Positions 33,048-41,377 of a stretch of 64,000 nt of DNA are shown here, one piece after another. The notes under the pieces are model-generated. The model was not told the DNA's origin, ran no database searches, and saw only the letters and a program-made list of their open reading frames with translations. Where the stretch lies: contig NZ_JANHLK010000021.1 of the NCBI RefSeq assembly GCF_028682635.1, positions 44,270-108,269 on the forward strand, given 5' to 3'. Numbering within the stretch: position 1 is the first letter of the stretch; every line of letters begins with the position of its first letter. Origin of the DNA: Pseudomonas putida (GTDB lineage: Bacteria > Pseudomonadota > Gammaproteobacteria > Pseudomonadales > Pseudomonadaceae). A program made the translations under genes and the position numbers.

Positions 33048-34784
33048 TTAGCCTTCGTCTCTGTCTTCCCGATCTGACAGCCCTGCAAGTGTCCTGCCTG
33101 CGATGTAACCAAACGTCATGCCCGGCCCGAGGGTGATGCCGCCGCTAGGGTAGAAACCGTTCATGATGCTGTTCATGTCATTGCCCACGGCGAATAACCC
33201 TGGAATCGGCGCGTCATTTTTATCCAATACCCGGGCACAGGCATCCGTGTGCAGCCCGGCGAAGGTGCCGAGGCTGCCTGGCACCAGCTTCACCGCATAG
33301 AACGGTCCCTGGCGCAGGCTGCCAAGGGAGGGGTTGGGACCATGGAGGATTTCCCCCTGGTTCTGGTTGTACAGCGACTCACCGCGCTGAAACTGCGGAT
33401 CGCAGCCTTTCTCGGCAAACTGGTTGAACGAGTTGACCGTGGCTTCCAGTTGCTGCGCATCAATCCCGCATTGGCGTGCCAGTCCCGCCAGGGTCGGGTC
33501 CTTGATCAAGTAGCCCATGCGAACATGGGACGCTGTGGGGAATGGAAAGGGTTTCGACCAGCCCAAGCCATAGCGCCTCTGGGCACGGTGGTCGCAGATC
33601 AGCCAGGACACCGGGGGTTCTTCCGGTCCGCAGGCATCGAACAGTGCACACATATAGTCATGGTAGGAGTCTGCCTCGTTTACGAAGCGTCGACCATCCT
33701 GACGCACCGCGAGAAAACCCGGTTTCGCCCGCTCCATCAAATGGGGAAAGCCACTGAAACCCCCGTCCTCGCGCGGCACGCGAGAGACAGGTGCCCAGGC
33801 AGCGGCATGGGGCAAGTCGGATGCCACGCGAGCGCCGACGCTTTCACCCAGGCGCAAACCGTCGCCGGTATTGCCCTTGGGGGCAGCGCTCAGGTGTCCG
33901 GTGCCATCCGGGGCATGGGCGAACTGCCGGGCAATCCGATGTCGGTCGTGCGGAAATCCGCCGCAGGCCATCACCACACCACGTCGTGCGCGGATGTCGA
34001 ACGGGCGTGCGCTGCGCTCGATACGTGCACCGACCACACGCTGGTCCTCCTGCAGCAGTTGCTGTACCAGCGTATCGGTCAGCAGGCGGACGTTTCGGTC
34101 CAGTGCGCTTTTCAGCAGCCGGGCGACCAGTGCATTGCCGTTCACCAGGTGCATGCTGCGGCCGTGGCACAGCAGGTCACGGGCATGGCTCAACAGGCGT
34201 TTGCCGGCATACAGCATTGAGCGTGCAGATCGGCTCGCGTTGAGAAAGTGGTTGAGATCAGCGCCACCGGCAATACCCATCCCGGCAAGGCTGATGAGGT
34301 CCAGCGGACGCCGAAGCTTGTTGATCCAGGGACCCAGCCGACGACCATCGTACGGCAGGGCGCAGAGCGAGCGACCGCCCCTGGCATGACCTTCGCTGGC
34401 ATGAAAGTCAGGCATCTTGCTGCCGGAGAAAAATTGCACTTCGGTATGGCGCTGGAAAAAATCGACCATCTTCGGGCCTTGTTCAAGGAACATCTCCATG
34501 CGTTGGTCGAGCACCTCGCTGTGCAGTTCATTGCGCAGGTAAGTCCGCACTTGTTCGAACTCTTCCACTGTCCCTTCGGCGACTGCCAACGGGTTGCGGG
34601 GGATCCACAGCCAGCCGCCCGACCAGGCACTGGTGCCACCGAGCACAGGTTCTTTTTCCACCACGATGACGTCGAGGCCAAGCTCGGCGCAGGTGACGGC
34701 ACTGGCCAGGCCCGAGGCGCCGGAACCGATGACCAGGACATCACAGACAAGATTGTCGACGTCAGTCGACGGCAAGACGCCCAT
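33048..34784 (-). CDS. FAD-dependent oxidoreductase, 3-ketosteroid dehydrogenase/fumarate reductase-type
   Basis: 578 aa. FAD site: 'DVLVIGSGASGLASAVTCAELGLDVIVVEKEPVLGGTSAWSGGWLWIPRNP' near the N-terminus. The C-terminus has 'GLFAVGNDMNSIMNGFYPSGGITLGPGMTFGYIAGRTLAG', the second FAD-interacting region. It is a paralogue of the gene at 35145-36920, sharing the whole architecture. These flavoproteins desaturate ketosteroids or other cyclic ketones. GGAGG is 5 nt before ATG 34784, so that start beats the frame to 34796. The cluster also has a NIPSNAP gene, a shikimate-dehydrogenase-like gene and an IclR regulator. Confidence 0.85.
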   Translation of the reverse strand: MGVLPSTDVDNLVCDVLVIGSGASGLASAVTCAELGLDVIVVEKEPVLGGTSAWSGGWLWIPRNPLAVAEGTVEEFEQVRTYLRNELHSEVLDQRMEMFLEQGPKMVDFFQRHTEVQFFSGSKMPDFHASEGHARGGRSLCALPYDGRRLGPWINKLRRPLDLISLAGMGIAGGADLNHFLNASRSARSMLYAGKRLLSHARDLLCHGRSMHLVNGNALVARLLKSALDRNVRLLTDTLVQQLLQEDQRVVGARIERSARPFDIRARRGVVMACGGFPHDRHRIARQFAHAPDGTGHLSAAPKGNTGDGLRLGESVGARVASDLPHAAAWAPVSRVPREDGGFSGFPHLMERAKPGFLAVRQDGRRFVNEADSYHDYMCALFDACGPEEPPVSWLICDHRAQRRYGLGWSKPFPFPTASHVRMGYLIKDPTLAGLARQCGIDAQQLEATVNSFNQFAEKGCDPQFQRGESLYNQNQGEILHGPNPSLGSLRQGPFYAVKLVPGSLGTFAGLHTDACARVLDKNDAPIPGLFAVGNDMNSIMNGFYPSGGITLGPGMTFGYIAGRTLAGLSDREDRDEG

Positions 34785-34855
34785 GGCGACCTCCATTGTT
34801 GTTTTTATAGCAGGAGCTGGCCGCCCCCAGTGGAAGCGACCCGGCAGGACGACGG

Positions 34856-35176
34856 TTACTGCAACGGTGAAAAGTCGGTCGGGCGCAGCAGGCGCGACTC
34901 CAGCGTCACCACAGCGTCGAGTTCCTTGTTCTGTCGGGCAAAGTCCTGCCAGCGCGGGTCGGCTGCCATGGCGTTGCGCCGGGCCATGCGATCGTCGAGG
35001 CTGGCATAGGCCCAGATGTGTACCACCTGGTTGACCTCACCGATTTCGGTGGTGAAGAAACCGACCAGGTTGCCCAGGTGCTCCTGCTGCACGGCCAATG
35101 CTGCGTTCTTGTACAGGGCCAGCCAGTCACCCAGGCGGGTCGGTTTAATCGTGTAGGTGCGCAGTTCGTAGTACAT
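34856..35176 (-). CDS. NIPSNAP family protein
   Basis: 106 aa. 'MYYELRTYTIKPTRLGDWLALYKNAALAVQQEHLGNLVGFFTTEIGEVNQVVHIWAYASLDDRMARRNAMAADPRWQDF' has the NIPSNAP strand-helix pattern (Y-E-x-R-T-Y, N-Q-V-V-H-x-W-x-Y). These small ferredoxin-fold proteins are often found in aromatic or xenobiotic degradation operons. The true ATG at 35176 has GGAG 6 nt upstream and overlaps the preceding oxidoreductase gene by 32 nt, so it is translationally linked. Confidence 0.85.
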   Translation of the reverse strand: MYYELRTYTIKPTRLGDWLALYKNAALAVQQEHLGNLVGFFTTEIGEVNQVVHIWAYASLDDRMARRNAMAADPRWQDFARQNKELDAVVTLESRLLRPTDFSPLQ

Positions 35177-36920
35177 GCTGTTCTCCAGTGTGGGGTTGTT
35201 GGGTTGTGCTGCGGTCCAGACGGGCCGCGATATCACTGGCGGCGAGGTAACCGAAGGTAATGCCGGGCCCAAGGGTGATGCCGGGACCGGGGTAGGTGCC
35301 GTCCATGATCGAATTCATTTCGTTGCCGGCGGCGTACAGGCCGGGGATCGGTGCACCGCTGCGGTCGAGCACGTTGGCCTGGCCGTTGGTGATCAGTCCG
35401 CGGGCCGAGCCGAGGTCACCGGTGAACAGGCGAATCGCGTAATACGGCGCCTTGTGCAGCGGTTTCAGGCACGGGTTGGGTTTGTGAAGCGGGTCGCCCA
35501 TGTAGCGGTTATAGGCGCTGCTGCCTTTACCGAACTGACGATCGACGCCAAGGGTTGCATCGGCGTTGAACTGCGCCAGGGTCTGCTCCAGTGCCGTGGC
35601 ATCGATGCCAGCGATGAGGGCCAGTTCGGCGAGGTTGTCTGCGCGCAGCAGATAACCGGCGTCTATCAACGCGCTGTTATCGACCGGTCGCGGACGGGCC
35701 AGGCCCATGCCGTATCGGTTCAAGGCTTCGCTGTCACAGATCAGCCAGCAGGGCGCATTGGCGCCGCCGTTGGCGAACATGCCTTCGACGAAGCAGTGGT
35801 AGGAGTCCGACTCATTGACGAAGCGTCGACCGGCGCGGTTGACTGCGATCACGCCGGGTTTGGCCCGATCGGTCACCAGGTGCGGAAAGCGCTCTTGGCT
35901 GCCGTCGGCCTTGCGCAGCACCGACACCGGTGCCCAGAAGAAATTCGCCGCAAGGTTGTCGCCAATGGCCGCGTTGACCGAAGCGGCCAGTCGTTGTCCG
36001 TCACCCACGTTGGCCGTTGGCGACATGCTCCAGTGTTCCGAGTCAGTCACTGGCCGCTGTTGGGCGGCTTGGGCGCCGGCCGCAAATCCACCCATGGCCA
36101 ATACCACGCCGCCCTTGGCAAATACGTTGCGGGTTTGCCCGCGCCAGGTGATCTGCACACCCTTTACGGTGCCCTGGTCGACAAGCAGCGCTTCGGGGGT
36201 CGCCTGCAACCACAAGTCGACGCCATTGGCGAAGGCGGTGGTTGCCAGCCGTGCGATCAAGGCATTGCCCACGGTCAGACGTGTGCCCCGTGGATGGTTG
36301 AGGCGATCCAGGGCATATCGGCCCATCAGTTTCAGGCAGTGCCAGAGCGATCGCGGCGAGCGCTTGAAGCTGAGGAAGTGCTGGATGTCGACGCGATTGA
36401 CCATCATGCCGCCGAACAGCAGCATGCCGTCCGGGGGCCGCTTGAGGTCCTTGAAGTGCTCACCCAGCTTGCGCCCGTCGTACTCGTCGATTTCCAGGGC
36501 GCGACCGGTTTGCGTGCCGCCGGGCAGATCCGGGTAATAGTCGGGCGACAGTGGCCGCAGGCTGTATTTGAGCTCGCTGTGGGTCTCCAGGAAACGTAAG
36601 GCTTCGCGGCCATTGTCGATGAAGGAATCGATCAACTCAGGGTTGTAGCCGGCACCGATCACTTGCTTGAGATAGCAGCGCATCTGGTCGGCACTCAGGT
36701 GATGCCCGGCGGCCCGGGCCTGATCGGTGTCGTGCAGCCAGATCGCGCCACCGGAGATCGCCGAGGTACCGCCAAAGGCTTCGGTCTTTTCCACCAGCAG
36801 GACTTTGAGGCCGCGGCAAGAGGCGGTCACTGCCGCCGCGAAACCGGCGGCACCGCTGCCCAGGACGATCACGTCGTAGGCCAGGTCGGCACCGGCAGGG
36901 AAGTGGGTAGTCATGTTCAT
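35145..36920 (-). CDS. FAD-dependent oxidoreductase paralogue of the 33-34.8 kb gene
   Basis: 591 aa. 'YDVIVLGSGAAGFAAAVTASCRGLKVLLVEKTEAFGGTSAISGGAIWL' begins the FAD domain and 'GLYAAGNEMNSIMDGTYPGPGITLGPGITFGYLAASDIAARL' closes it. It belongs to the same FAD-binding/fumarate-reductase-like class as the gene at 33.0 kb. Two paralogues in one operon suggest sequential dehydrogenations or two ring substrates. The start at ATG 36920 follows the shikimate-dehydrogenase-like gene by 32 nt; ATG 36914 is an alternative. Confidence 0.85.
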   Translation of the reverse strand: MNMTTHFPAGADLAYDVIVLGSGAAGFAAAVTASCRGLKVLLVEKTEAFGGTSAISGGAIWLHDTDQARAAGHHLSADQMRCYLKQVIGAGYNPELIDSFIDNGREALRFLETHSELKYSLRPLSPDYYPDLPGGTQTGRALEIDEYDGRKLGEHFKDLKRPPDGMLLFGGMMVNRVDIQHFLSFKRSPRSLWHCLKLMGRYALDRLNHPRGTRLTVGNALIARLATTAFANGVDLWLQATPEALLVDQGTVKGVQITWRGQTRNVFAKGGVVLAMGGFAAGAQAAQQRPVTDSEHWSMSPTANVGDGQRLAASVNAAIGDNLAANFFWAPVSVLRKADGSQERFPHLVTDRAKPGVIAVNRAGRRFVNESDSYHCFVEGMFANGGANAPCWLICDSEALNRYGMGLARPRPVDNSALIDAGYLLRADNLAELALIAGIDATALEQTLAQFNADATLGVDRQFGKGSSAYNRYMGDPLHKPNPCLKPLHKAPYYAIRLFTGDLGSARGLITNGQANVLDRSGAPIPGLYAAGNEMNSIMDGTYPGPGITLGPGITFGYLAASDIAARLDRSTTQQPHTGEQHVLRTAHLHD

Positions 36921-36952
36921 TGTCTATCGCCTGTCGAGGACACGGCCGCAGA

Positions 36953-37771
36953 TCAGATCTGCAGCGGTGTGACGCCCATGAAGTGGCCGAGGTTGCCCAG
37001 TTGCGCCAAGGCCATTTCCGGGCCGGTCTGGATCGGGCAACCACGCCGTCGTGCGAAGGCGAGAAACGGCGTCACGGCCGGCGAAGTCACGACATCGGCC
37101 ACCAGCGTCGACGTTTGCAAGGTTTGCATCAGGTTGTGCGGCAACGGCAGCGGGCCTTCATCGCTGGTGGCGCCCATGCCGACCGGCGAGGCGTTCACCA
37201 CCAGATCGAAGTGCTCGAGCGAGGCAGGGTTGGCGCTGATCACGATCTCGGGGAAAGCATCGCGCAACAGTTCGCCGAGCATCTCGACGCGCTCTGCGCT
37301 CAAGTCGCTGATGACCAGATGACTGATCCCGGCCTGACACAGTGAGTAAGCAATCGCACTGCCGACTCCGCCGGTGCCGATCACCAACGCCTGCTTGTCC
37401 TGCGGATTGAAACCCTGCTGGCGCGCAGCACCGAGAAAACCTTCGCCGTCGACGATATCGCCCACCAGCCGGCCGTCGGTCTCGCGTCGAATCACGTTGA
37501 CCGAGCCGAGCGCCGCCGAGCGCTCACTGACACTGTCCAGGCGGCCGGCCAGCAGCTGTTTGTAGGGGACGGTGACCACGCAACCGCGCAGGTTTTGCCA
37601 ACCACGCAAGGTTTCGATGAAGTTCTGCAGGGCGGTCGGCGCAAGGTCGATGGCCAGCATGGCAACGTTTTGCTGGTGCTCGCCAAACCAGCGGTTGAAG
37701 TTTTCCGGCGATTTCACCTGTGTCACCGGTGAGCCGACGATGGCGACCAGTTCAGTCGAACCCTGGATCAT
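36953..37771 (-). CDS. Shikimate/quinate dehydrogenase family protein (AroE paralogue)
   Basis: 272 aa. 'LVAIVGSPVTQVKSPENFN' is the substrate-binding start. 'RGCVVTVPYKQLLAGRLDSVSERSAALGSVNVIRRE' contains the catalytic Lys (V-P-Y-K) and Asn, and 'ALVIGTGGVGSAIAYSLCQAGISHLVISDLSAERVEML' is the nucleotide-binding Rossmann loop. It is clustered with catabolic flavoproteins rather than with aromatic-amino-acid biosynthesis, so it is likely a paralogue acting on quinate, shikimate or a related cyclohexane acid. GGGAG is 6 nt before ATG 37771. First gene of the minus operon, divergent from the IclR gene. Confidence 0.85.
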   Translation of the reverse strand: MIQGSTELVAIVGSPVTQVKSPENFNRWFGEHQQNVAMLAIDLAPTALQNFIETLRGWQNLRGCVVTVPYKQLLAGRLDSVSERSAALGSVNVIRRETDGRLVGDIVDGEGFLGAARQQGFNPQDKQALVIGTGGVGSAIAYSLCQAGISHLVISDLSAERVEMLGELLRDAFPEIVISANPASLEHFDLVVNASPVGMGATSDEGPLPLPHNLMQTLQTSTLVADVVTSPAVTPFLAFARRRGCPIQTGPEMALAQLGNLGHFMGVTPLQI

Positions 37772-37857
37772 TTGATGCTCCCGCTTCTTGGCTGTGTTGG
37801 GGCCGATAGTGCAAGCGAGGAGGGAGGTGAACAATCAAGGTACAAGGTGTTTAAGTT

Positions 37858-37888
37858 GATAATCGCATCATCAGTGCGATAATCGCAT
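37858..37888. promoter_or_regulatory. Two direct copies of GATAATCGCAT, candidate IclR operator
   Basis: GATAATCGCAT occurs at 37858-37868 and 37878-37888, a 20-nt (two helical turns) repeat. The second copy forms the perfect odd palindrome TGCGATAATCGCA (37875-37887). They lie between the divergent operon and the IclR gene, 27 nt before its ATG. Confidence 0.65.
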
Positions 37889-37914
37889 TGTTTGCCTGAT
37901 TAAGAGCCGAATCG

Positions 37915-38688
37915 ATGAAGCAACCCACCATCCATCAACGGGATTTGATCGTCGGCCTGCAAAAGGGGCTGGCGCTGTTGCAATTGTTTTCCCAGGAGCA
38001 TCCGCGCCTGAGTGTGCCCGAGGTGGCGCGCATGGCCGACATGACCCAGAGCGCCGCCCGGCGTTTTTTGCTGACGCTGGTGCATGACGATTTCGCGCAG
38101 ACCGATGGGCGCTTCTACTGGCTGACCGCCAAGACCCTGCGCATCGGCCAGGCCTATGTCGATTCGGCCGTGTTGCCGCGCATGCTGCGGCCGATCGTCG
38201 AACAGGTGGCGCGAACCACCCAGGAACATGTGTCGGTGGGCATTCGCGACGGGGATGACATCGTGCACGTTGTGCGCAGCCGCTACAGCCACATCACCTC
38301 GATGTCGATTCGGCCTGGCTCGCGGGTGCCGATGTATTGCACCGGCAGTGGCCGGCTCTGGCTGGCGAGCCTGTCAGGGCAGGCGCTCGACGGCTATTTC
38401 GAACGCAACCCGCCACAGGCGATTACGCCTTACACCCTCACCGACGAAACCCGGATCCGCGCCGAAATCACCTTGGCGGCGCAGCGGGGCTACGTGCTGG
38501 TGGATCAGGAATATGAAGTGGGCATGCGGGTGCTGAGCGTGCCGTTGATTGATCGGGAAGGGCAGTTGCAGGCCGCCTTGACGCTCACTACCCATGCGTC
38601 GCGAATGACCGTCGAGCAGATGCGCGAACGGTATCTGTCGGCATTGTATGAAGGTCAGGCGCTGCTGCGGCCGATCATGACGCTGTAG
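37915..38688 (+). CDS. IclR-family regulator (PcaR/PobR-like)
   Basis: 257 aa. Winged HTH 'GLQKGLALLQLFSQEHPRLSVPEVARMADMTQSAARRFLLTLVHDDFAQTDGRFYWLT' (residues ~14-71) and an effector domain with 'LRPIVEQVARTTQEHVSVGIRDGDDIVHVVRS', 'GSRVPMYCTGSGRLWLASLSG' and 'GYVLVDQEYEVGMRVLSVPL'. Resembles the protocatechuate/beta-ketoadipate PcaR subgroup. It is divergent from the flavoprotein/AroE operon and flanked by repeated operators, so it probably controls that operon and itself. Confidence 0.92.
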   Translation: MKQPTIHQRDLIVGLQKGLALLQLFSQEHPRLSVPEVARMADMTQSAARRFLLTLVHDDFAQTDGRFYWLTAKTLRIGQAYVDSAVLPRMLRPIVEQVARTTQEHVSVGIRDGDDIVHVVRSRYSHITSMSIRPGSRVPMYCTGSGRLWLASLSGQALDGYFERNPPQAITPYTLTDETRIRAEITLAAQRGYVLVDQEYEVGMRVLSVPLIDREGQLQAALTLTTHASRMTVEQMRERYLSALYEGQALLRPIMTL

Positions 38689-38747
38689 GCAGAGGAGACG
38701 AACTCTCATCCAGGCCACCTCGCTAAGGTGCGTAGAGTTTCTAGCGC

Positions 38748-39117
38748 TCACTGACGCGCACTCGATCCAATCCGGGTATCCAGGGCCGTCAATACTTCAT
38801 GGGCGGCTTTCACCTTCGCAGGGAGGGGATAGTTCTTGTTCGCCAGCGTCACGATACCCATGCCCTTGGCTGGAACAAAGGCCATGTAAGCGCCGAAACC
38901 GTCCGTCATGCCTGGCTTGTTAATGAGCACGTTAGCCTGCGGTGGCAGCGGGGGGTTGAGCCGGGTAATTTCATGGGTTTCAAGGATCATTGGGTACGAG
39001 TTGCCCGCGAGCAAGCGGTCGAGCTCAATTGGATAGGGGTAAAACTCCCATCCCAAGCCCTGCGTCATATCTGCGACCTTGTAGCCTGTATGCGTTGGCA
39101 TTTCCAACAGCATCATG
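38748..39117 (-). pseudogene. C-terminal remnant of a class C (AmpC-like) beta-lactamase
   Basis: The ~120-codon fragment reads 'HTGYKVADMTQGLGWEFYPYPIELDRLLAGNS', then 'NPPLPPQANVLINKPGMTDGFGAYMAFVPAKGMGIVTLANKNYPLPAKVKAAHEVL', the last third of an AmpC enzyme. The N-terminal two thirds, with the SxxK nucleophile and YxN motifs, are absent, and the boundary coincides with the start of the 333-bp tandem repeat. The usual K-T-G third motif reads K-P-G. It cannot be a functional beta-lactamase. Confidence 0.8.
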
Positions 39118-39120
39118 CTG

Positions 39121-40087
39121 GCGGAAATCACGGCGAACCGGGTGCTGGATCAGATTGAAAGCACGATTGCCCACGGACTTGTGGGAGCGAGCCTGCTCGC
39201 GAAGAACGTCCAGGCAGCGCGATCATCCAGGCAGCCCGTATTATCGTTAACGTCCATCGCGAGCAGGCTCGCTCCCACAGTTTTTAGTGTGCACCGCATG
39301 ACTCGGCACGGTTATCGGTCGAATCGATTCAGGGCCTGCTCCAGCCCTTCGCGACATTCAGCGACCATGCGTGTCACCAGTTCGGCGCAGGTCGGGATGT
39401 CGTCGACCAGGCCGATGACCTCGCTAAATACAAATCCGTCCCCTTTTTCCCTGGCGGAAATCACGGCGAACCGGGTGCTGGATCAGATTGAAAGCACGAT
39501 TGCCCACGGACTTGTGGGAGCGAGCCTGCTCGCGAAGAACGTCCAGGCAGCGCGATCATCCAGACAGCCCGTATTATCGTTAACGTCCATCGCGAGCAGG
39601 CTCGCTCCCACAGTTTTTTGTGTGCACCGCATGACTCGGCACTATCATCGGTCGAATCGATTCAGTGCCTGCTCCAGCCCTTCGCGACATTCAGCGACCA
39701 TGCGTGTCACCAGTTCGGCGCAGGTCGGGATGTCGTCGACCAGGCCGATGACCTCGCTAAATACAAATCCGTCCCCTTTTTCCCCGGCGGAAATCACGGC
39801 GAACCGGGTGCTGGATCAGATTGAAAGCACGATTGCCCACGGACTTGTGGGAGCGAGCCTGCTCGCGAAGAACGTCCAGGCAGCGCGATCATCCAGGCAG
39901 CCCGTATTATCGTTAACGTCCATCGCGAGCAGGCTCGCTCCCACAGTTTTTTGTGTGCACCGCATGACTCGGCACTATCATCGGTCGAATCGATTCAGTG
40001 CCTGCTCCAGCCCTTCGCGACATTCAGCGACCATGCGTGTCACCAGTTCGGCGCAGGTCGGGATGTCGTCGACCAGGCCGATGACCT
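39121..40087. repeat. Tandem triplication with exact 333-bp period
   Basis: GGAAATCACGGCGAACCGGG recurs at 39122, 39455 and 39788, each exactly 333 nt apart. A unit contains a short sequence upstream of the REPIN, a REPIN, and 110 nt identical to the last ~36 codons of the nitronate monooxygenase gene. Copies 1 and 2 each end in a 32-nt linker with AAATCCGTCCCC, where copy 3 continues into the intact gene (after 40087). Because 333 is divisible by three, a spurious open frame spans the array. Confidence 0.92.
39180..39280. repeat. REPIN (three tandem copies)
   Basis: GTGGGAGCGAGCCTGCTCGC and its inverted partner GCGAGCAGGCTCGCTCCCAC flank ~60 nt. Further copies are at 39513-39613 and 39846-39946, one per 333-bp unit. 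The copies are near identical (one substitution among 'CCAGGCAGC'/'CCAGACAGC'). Confidence 0.9.
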
Positions 40088-40952
40088 GGCTGGCACAGAC
40101 GAGACCTGCCGTGATGTCACCCGACTCCAGGCCTGCAAGGCCGCGTTCGCCCGACAACAGGTGCTTCAAGTCGTCATAGGTGGCGCCACCCGGGCGCTGC
40201 TCAAGGGCGACAATTGCTTGCGAGACGTCATTGGTAAAGAACCGCGCAGTTCGCTTGAGGGTTCTCTTGATCAAGGTGGTATCGCGCTCCGTCGCTGCCA
40301 GCAAGGCCGCCTTGATATCGTTGTGGATGGCGGATTCCCGGGTCAGCATGAAGCGCGTGCCCATGTTCACGCCGTCGGCACCCAAGGCCAGTGCGGCGGC
40401 CATGCTGCGCCCGTTGGCGATGCCACCGGAGGCGATGAAGGGAATCTTCAGGACCTTGCCCAACGCCGGGATCATGATCAGGGCAGGGACATCGTCCTCA
40501 CCACAATGCCCACCGGCTTCGAAGCCGTCGATAGAAATGACATCGGCGCCGTAACGCTCCGCCGACAGGGCATGGCGTACCGACGTGCACTTGTGAATGA
40601 CCTTGATGCCGTGCGCCTTCAACCGGGCAATGACCGGCTGGGGGTTGTTGCCGGCCGTTTCGACGATACGCACATCGCCCTGGATGATCGCGTCGATCCA
40701 GCCGTCATAGTTCACGTCATTGGCGGTCAGTGACAGCGTGAGGTTCACGCCGAAGGGTTTGCAGGTCAGTTCACGGGTGCGTTCGATTTCACGGCGCAGG
40801 TCGTCCGGTGTGGGCTGTGTGCGCGCCGTCACCATGCCCAGGGCGCCGGCGTTCGATACGGCGGCGGCCAGTTGCGCGCGCCCGACCCACTGCATGCCGC
40901 CTTCAATGATCGGATACTGGATGCCCAGCAGTTCGGTAATACGGGTTTTCAT
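39978..40952 (-). CDS. Nitronate monooxygenase (NMO/2-nitropropane dioxygenase family)
   Basis: 324 aa. 'ELLGIQYPIIEGGMQWVGRAQLAAAVSNAGALGMVTA' is the N-terminal FMN-barrel strand; 'ISIDGFEAGGHCGEDDVPALIMIPA' holds the FMN-phosphate glycine motif with the catalytic His of class I NMOs ('GGHCG'). 'IPFIASGGIANGRSMAAALALGADGVNMGTRFMLTRES' is the standard second phosphate site. It oxidises nitroalkanes such as propionate-3-nitronate. ATG 40952 (MKTRITELLG) is preferred over the frame reaching 41045. The last ~110 nt are present in two extra copies in the adjacent tandem repeat. Confidence 0.9.
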   Translation of the reverse strand: MKTRITELLGIQYPIIEGGMQWVGRAQLAAAVSNAGALGMVTARTQPTPDDLRREIERTRELTCKPFGVNLTLSLTANDVNYDGWIDAIIQGDVRIVETAGNNPQPVIARLKAHGIKVIHKCTSVRHALSAERYGADVISIDGFEAGGHCGEDDVPALIMIPALGKVLKIPFIASGGIANGRSMAAALALGADGVNMGTRFMLTRESAIHNDIKAALLAATERDTTLIKRTLKRTARFFTNDVSQAIVALEQRPGGATYDDLKHLLSGERGLAGLESGDITAGLVCASQVIGLVDDIPTCAELVTRMVAECREGLEQALNRFDR

Positions 40953-41155
40953 GATGGTCATCGAGAAAGGAATGCCCGTGCTGGACTTGTCGGTGTTGAA
41001 AAAAGTAGGAACAGAAATGTTCGATAGAGGAGGGTGACCGCCCACTACATCAAAGCATTTCTGCTCCTACGAAGCTTGTAAAACGAGAGTCAAGCTTGAT
41101 GATGGACAATCAGCACGGCCGATAACACCCCCTGTAACGGGTAGGCCAGGCATCC

Positions 41156-41260
41156 ATCAGGTTCGCCCCGGAAAGTTGGGCGCACGTTTTTCGAAGAAGG
41201 CTGCCACCCCTTCTTCCAGCGTTGGCAGATCGAGCAACGGGTGTTGGCATTGGCCTAATG
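41156..41260 (-). pseudogene. Enoyl-CoA hydratase C-terminal remnant
   Basis: The minus strand encodes 'GQCQHPLLDLPTLEEGVAAFFEKRAPNFPGRT' then TGA at 41156-41158. 'GVAAFFEKRAPNFPGR' is the near-universal end of enoyl-CoA hydratases. Everything upstream is lost. A relic of a deleted beta-oxidation gene. Confidence 0.7.
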
Positions 41261-41377
41261 CGCAGGATGATCCGGCCCACCCCACGCGGGTGGGTCGGTG
41301 ACGGGTGGCCATGGCTTAACCTGCAAACCTGATTCGAAGCCTCGTGCGCAGTGTGCGGGGTAGTCAGGAGCAAGGGG

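Noticed and set aside
39121..40087. CRISPR-like spaced repeats
   Set aside because: Units are 333 nt with REPIN hairpins; no 25-40-nt direct repeats with unique spacers.
39115..40179. 354-aa plus-strand ORF with three internal repeats
   Set aside because: It is produced by the 333-bp triplication, a multiple of three, and lies antisense to the nitronate monooxygenase tail; no independent start signal or family.
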